Source of the DNA: Neodontobutis hainanensis
Lineage: Eukaryota > Chordata > Actinopteri > Gobiiformes > Odontobutidae
Assembly (NCBI GenBank): GCA_024349245.1
Contig: JALDNG010000016.1
Location: 3,286,001-3,350,000, forward strand
Direction of reading: 5' to 3'
Length of the DNA: 64,000 bases
Shown piece by piece: positions 58,851 to 64,000 of the stretch (position 1 is its first letter; every line of letters starts with the position of its first letter). Position numbers and translations under genes: made by a program. Below the pieces are notes generated by a model. That model was given only the letters and a program-made list of their open reading frames with translations. It searched no databases and had not been told where the DNA came from.

Positions 58851-61800
58851 AATTTAGAAATTAGAAATATAGAAATTAGAAATTTCTATAGAATTTAGAA
58901 ATTAGAATATAGAAGTTTTAGATAAATTGGTAATAATCAGAATTAATTTAATGCAAGAAATAATTGAAAGGACACTAAAAAAAGAACAATACAATATAAA
59001 AAATAGGTTTAAGCCAATTAAATTAAATTTAGACAACTAAGAGAAAAATATCCAAAACACAAAATGACCAAAATTTAGCTAAAACAAACTGGGAAATTTG
59101 CTCACTATTCATTTGATCATGTAAAATCTGGGTCCCTTGAAAACAAGTTTGGGAAACACTGGTCTAGACCCTAAAACAGAGCCCCTTAAACCAAATGTAA
59201 TCGTTCCTGTATCTGTCTTGAAAAGAGCTACTGTATAAAGTGCATATGTGAAGTCTGACTGTACATGCAGCCAGTTTGCATGACTTGCCAAATGCCTCCC
59301 TGCTGTCTAAGATGCCTTGATGACTGAACAGCTTTACTGCCATCCACAGATTAACAGAGCATCTGTTTAAATGTTGCCACTCTAATGCCATAAACTGGGG
59401 AATGAGCTCATCAGGAGTCTACGGGTAATCATTCCATTAGGCACAATCTGAAAAGCAGCTCATTGTTATGTGTGCCCTTGTGCATTTGATGTGCGTTTCC
59501 TCATTTCCTTTTCCACTCTGCGATTTGCTCATCGATGGCCTAGGAAGCAAGACAAGGATGACCGATTTTGGACTTCTCCATCTCCATCTATCTTTTGCCA
59601 GGCCCTATCCCCTGGAGCCACAGTCGTCCTGCGTTAGTGTCAAGGATCAGTTGCAGGCACACGTACACAAGCCCAGCCAGGACCCCTCCCCCTCACATTC
59701 TTCACATCCAGCCTTTACCTTTAAATACACACTTTTGCTTCCACTCCCATATCTTTCCTTCATACACACTGCACAATGTATAAATGTATGTACTGGGAGT
59801 GCGTTGCAGTGAAGCGTAAACTGGCACCTTCTCTTTCCAGTGTGCTCATTGCTCATGGGCCACGTGAACAGGGTGCAGTGACAGATGGAGGAATAGCAGG
59901 GTGATAGGTGTGGACACTAAAACAAGCCAACTAGGCTGAAAGAGAACTAATAAACACCCCAGCCGGCTGGGTACTGCAATATTTCTTTACAGCCTGGGGT
60001 TACTACATGTCAATTTGTATCTTAGAGGTCAGCAGAGGTCACAGTATTAAAATTTCCCCGGAGAACACAAATGCATTAATCTGCTGGCGGTAAATGAAGC
60101 ATGTTATTGGTTTTGCAGCAAGACTCTACAAATGATCTTTGGGTAATTTAACTATTCATCTCATTACTGTGGTAAAATCACAGGACACCTTTTACGGCCG
60201 ACTGATGTGTGGCTTCATTTGGGGCACAATGATGAAGAGGCTTGATCTGTATTAATGGCAGGCTAATAGATACAGATGATTAGACCACATTGTGGTTCAT
60301 ACCATAATATTTACACAACTACAATCAGCTTTTGTGATGCGTTATATTTTCTAAAACGGCATAGCGTCATCAAGGCAGATCAAAATGCTTTCTACTAATT
60401 GTTCACAAATATGTTGTTTCATTTGCCAATAATTTGAACATGCAGTCCTTTAATCTGAATATATAAATGTGAATATAGTTGGCAGAGTGCAAATGACACC
60501 TTTGCCAATGTTTTGTTAACGTCCTTCCGACACATGACCCAGCCTCTTCCAAGTAAGCCACCAGTATTTAGCTTTGTGTGAGTCACATAAACAGAGCACT
60601 GTGCACTGTGTCATAAACTTTTGAAGCTCATAAGAGCGTTAATGAGGAGGAAACATGACTCATCCTCCTCATTCAAGAAATGTTTTATAAACATACAGTG
60701 CAACACAATAATGAAAGTGACTTTATAAATCAGACCAGCAGGATAGGCCTATAAGATTATTTTGTAAACAATGAGAAAACCTTAGTTAAAGATTTAAAGT
60801 AGTGGTAGAGTAGTTATATAAAAAGTCCATTAAAGCTCCCAAAATGCTTGTCATTCATTACTGGCTTAACTCAAGATGGAGAATCATTTTAACTGCTGAC
60901 ACTGCCCCCTAGAGTTGTACATTAGAACTACTTTGATTGGGTAATTCAAGGCCCACATTTTCTCACAAATACAATGCTTTGCTAAAAGTGGCACTGAAGA
61001 TACAAAGCAAGCCACCTTTTCCATTATGAGAGAATAAATAGAATTATCTATGTATGACTTTGATGCCTAGAGCTGCTGGTCAGTCTGGACAGACTGGCGC
61101 TGATTATGGCCTTGGTTCATTTGTCAGCATCTATTAAAGCAGTGTATTTTCAGTAAGAGGTTCATTCAGATGGATTAAGCAGATGCTCACAATGCAGATT
61201 AAGCTTTATGTAGATAAGAACATGGCACGCACACACGAGAAATAAGTGGCAGCATCATTTTACTAACTTCTATAATCTTTTTTAATATTTTTGACCTTTT
61301 GGTTTGCACTCATCATTTAGGTGTACAACTTTTTATTTTATGTTCAAAGCAAATGTATTGATATTGTGTATCTGAACCATAAACTACACAGGAATATTTG
61401 CATACATTTATTACCTTTATACTCACTTTGAATGCTTGAACGATTGTTTTTTTTTTTTTGCCTGCTTGACAGTTGCTCCAGATAGTCTGCCTTTTACATC
61501 TGCAATTCAATTACAGTCAGTAACAATAGCATCAACAGATGCCACAGTGAACAGAGCTTTGGCAGGGTTTAAACAACTTCTCTGAACGTTGCATAGAATT
61601 GTACCTCATACACATAAAAACACTGCTTGTATAAAGATGATAAAGTTGTACAAAAGTTATACTTTGTAGTGGTTTACATTTATCCTTAAAGTACCGTTTG
61701 ACTGCAGTACAAAGACTTGTTCAAATAAATCCCTTTAGAAAATAATGGTATGAGTGATCAGATCAAAGACATTATTGTGAAATTGACTGAGCTCAAAAAC

Positions 61801-62255
61801 AGGCAGTAAACCTTCTGACTTAATGAGCTCCTTCATTGACAAATCTGCAATAACATGCTTCTATATATTTTTAAACAACATTCACTTGAAAAGACAAGAA
61901 CCTCTTCTGCCCTCGGAGCAAACTCTTCTGAATAAGAGCATGAAAACAAATGTCTGCAAGGCAGGAACACGAGTCACAGCACTGGCCGAGTCAGTGCTTA
62001 ACAGTTTCAATGTAGTACCATGATGAGCAGGGGCCCGTCGGCCCCGTGGTTTCTCACAGGGCACATAATTCTGGTTAGCATCAGCCACCATGTCCGAGAA
62101 TTACTTACACTTGACAACCACGTTAACAATGGCTCATATCAGATAAAGAGAGGGCAAGAGTGGTTAGAACTAAACAGATCAGGAAATGATTAGAGATGAT
62201 GTGATCACTAATGAGGATGGCTGTTGTGGGTAAGAGTTAAACAAGAAAAGAAATT

Positions 62256-62296
62256 CCTTCATTATTCTACCTTCATTATTCTACCTTCATTATTTG
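62256..62296. repeat. 14-bp tandem repeat, three copies
   Basis: CCTTCATTATTCTA is repeated twice exactly and a third time partly. Confidence 0.85.
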
Positions 62297-62606
62297 TCCT
62301 ATTGTTTTACAAATTTAAACACATTTTTTTTTAAAAAAGAAAGAAAATCTAAACTAAACTTTACGAGGAGCTTCATTGCACTTGATCAAAAAAAAAAAAA
62401 ATAAAACAATTAGATGAATAAGCTTTTTAGCAAAAACTGCAGAACATCACACACAAACACTTAACATAGTTGATCTTAAAAAACACTTTAGAATAACAAT
62501 CTTGTTACTTCATAGAACACTGCTCAACCAGGGTTCATTGCACAAGAGATAGAAAATTCCTGATTTGAATTCACCCTCTTTTAGATGGTTGTAATAGATT
62601 TTGATT

Positions 62607-63712
62607 TATTTAGTGCGGTTCATTAATTACGAAGAAGGTTTGATCCTAATACTTTACAAACATCTCCCTGCTGAAAAAAAATCCCCTGCTGGTTATGAAC
62701 ATTGGCACTTTACACTACAAAAAGTGTTGCTCTTCTATGAGGTCTTGATTTAAACAGGATAATGACATAGCACTTATTGAGGACGTTTGTGAAACAGAAA
62801 GGACACCAACAAATGAAAGATGGGACAAAAGATGAAGTAGTATAAACAAGAAGAAGGAAAACCACAGAAATGCCATTAAAGCTTTAAACTGCTGTTGTGG
62901 AATGGCACAGCCACACTAAGGCTCCACAGATAAAATGGAAAGTAAAGATACTAATAATTACAAAATCATACAAACGCATTCATAAAAAATACAAATGTAA
63001 ACTGATTACCATTAAACATCCCAACCCATTCCCTTAAGATGGTAATACAAATTCAAAATAAAATCATAATGTTTACAGAGTACAAAATATTTAATTTGTT
63101 TAGTCTACAAATACAGACTGACCTCAGAGGAATGTCAAAATGAAGAGAGCAGCCAATGGTAAAAGGCCATAATCCGCTTTCACTTTGGTTTGAGTTGATG
63201 TTTTGTTTTGGCACTATATTTGGTGATGCATTCATTTAATTGGCTGTAAGTGCTTCTTTTTGGATTGGTACAAAATGCATCTGTGCTTTTTCCATTCAAT
63301 AAAAAAAAAAAAAAAAAAGCATTCTTGTTTACTTCAATCTAAGGCTTTCACAGGCAAAAGTCTAGTATTATTAAAGTGCATGCCACTGATACCGTTAATA
63401 TCAGTGTTTAAAAGGCTTGTACTATTCATTCTGCCTGTACTACTATAGAAATACTCAACATCCCTTTTTTTACAACTAGAACATTCAATGGAAATGCTCC
63501 ACTGTTAGGGGTGAACACCCAACACTCAAGAAACCCCCTTTTTATGTTGGCACTTTAGATAAAGCTATGGCTTGTATAGTTATACTATATGGCAACAACA
63601 ACACTGGGAACAAAAGGGTAAACAACAGCTTGTGGCCCGGGATGCTGAACCTGGACGGCACAGTGGACTGCTGGCCTTCATGATGGACGGTCATTATCAA
63701 CGATGGCGTTGT
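62607..63712 (-). other. bicc1: bicc1 3' UTR (approximate)
   Basis: Minus-strand sequence after the bicc1 stop, without a coding frame. A candidate AATAAA lies at 62612-62607; cleavage could be elsewhere. An 18-A run on the plus strand is at about 63301-63318. Confidence 0.4.
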
Positions 63713-63840
63713 CTACCACCGGCCGCTGACACTGGCCATGTCGGCGTGAAACTGACGGGAGAGACGTCCACTTGCTCCACCTTCTAGAAAAGATGACCTG
63801 ATGGGCGGTTCAAAGAGCTTCCTCCGATTTTTGTTTAGTT
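63713..63840 (-). CDS. bicc1: Bicaudal C homologue 1, last coding exon (partial gene)
   Basis: On the minus strand the acceptor TTTTCAG (63847-63841) is followed by 128 nt: two bases completing a codon, then LNKNRRKLFEPPI..SFLEGGASGRLSRQF..DMASVSGRW and TAG at 63715-63713. This is nearly the human BICC1 C-terminus (ELNKNRRKLFE...FLEGGASGRL...ASVSGRW), just after the SAM domain. BICC1 binds and represses mRNAs via KH domains and polymerises through its SAM domain; those parts lie beyond the right edge. 63841-64000 is intron. The hit extends the conserved gene order to a sixth gene. Confidence 0.93.
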
Positions 63841-64000
63841 CTGAAAAGGAAAAAAAAAGCCACAGTATTTACTTTTAGCAAAGTTGTTTTCTGTGTGTAT
63901 AAAAGCTGCAGGAGACCAGACTTTTGGCCTGATGCCTCCATTGATCAAAGTGAACAAGAAACTAGGACTCAAATCTAGGTTTGTTTTATCACCAAAAGAT

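Larger units (their letters stand above)
56791..62606. other. phyhipl-bicc1 intergenic spacer
   Basis: No gene recognised on either strand. Apart from the minisatellite at 58335-58850, the sequence is unique-looking and AT-rich. Short frames, for example at 57300-57653 and 59468-59812, have no family similarity or supporting splice sites. Distal bicc1 3' UTR could reach into its right end. Confidence 0.55.

Noticed and set aside
60901..60917. CTCF-like site CTGCCCCCTAGAG
   Set aside because: Only half of the core fits; too many mismatches.
1..64000. CRISPR arrays, tRNA or rRNA genes, prokaryotic operons
   Set aside because: None seen. tRNA-like stretches at 25170-25250 and 27340-27390 are SINE heads, not folded tRNA genes.

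Overview
This is nuclear DNA of a vertebrate, almost certainly a teleost fish. Genes are split by GT-AG introns, and the spliced proteins read as orthologues of human 10q21 genes. The repeats are typical of fish: a Tc1-like transposon, tRNA-derived SINEs, a Penelope-like element and a TTAA-flanked piggyBac-type element. There are no operons, CRISPR arrays or other prokaryotic features. All family assignments are by recognition of the protein sequence; no database search was run.

Layout, left to right: ank3 (+, 3' part only, 1-7795 plus UTR), ccdc6 (+, complete, 11400-18950), slc16a9 (+, complete, 23847-30754), fam13c (+, complete, 32668-43965), phyhipl (-, complete, 45450-56557), bicc1 (-, last coding exon only, 63713-63840). 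Order and relative orientation match human BICC1-PHYHIPL-FAM13C-SLC16A9-CCDC6-ANK3, so this is a deeply conserved but compacted synteny block. I worked out exon boundaries by hand; for each gene the exon phases join into one open frame: ccdc6 9 exons/462 aa, slc16a9 5 coding exons/498 aa, fam13c 21 exons/964 aa, phyhipl 5 exons/378 aa.

The genes do not form one pathway. Ank3 is a membrane-cytoskeleton adaptor (giant neuronal exon, death domain, regulatory tail), ccdc6 a coiled-coil scaffold, slc16a9 an MCT-family transporter, fam13c a RhoGAP/coiled-coil protein, phyhipl an FN3-containing neuronal protein, and bicc1 a KH/SAM RNA-binding protein.

The most interesting points are these. (1) fam13c keeps a full RhoGAP domain with its arginine finger, whereas the human FAM13C reference protein lacks it. 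(2) A short human-like fam13c isoform can start at 40661; its first residues MFCFCFQ are encoded by the polypyrimidine tract and splice acceptor that the long transcript uses. (3) ank3 has a frame-neutral 708-bp Ser/Pro-rich candidate cassette exon and an internal splice acceptor that reproduces a human short-tail isoform. (4) Intron 3 of the slc16a9 coding region holds a nested stack: a Tc1 copy split by a retroviral-type LTR with a tRNA-Pro primer site and by a SINE, next to a Penelope-like 3' end. (5) There are several perfect intronic hairpins and a 21-bp minisatellite with higher-order structure. I found no wholly new gene system.
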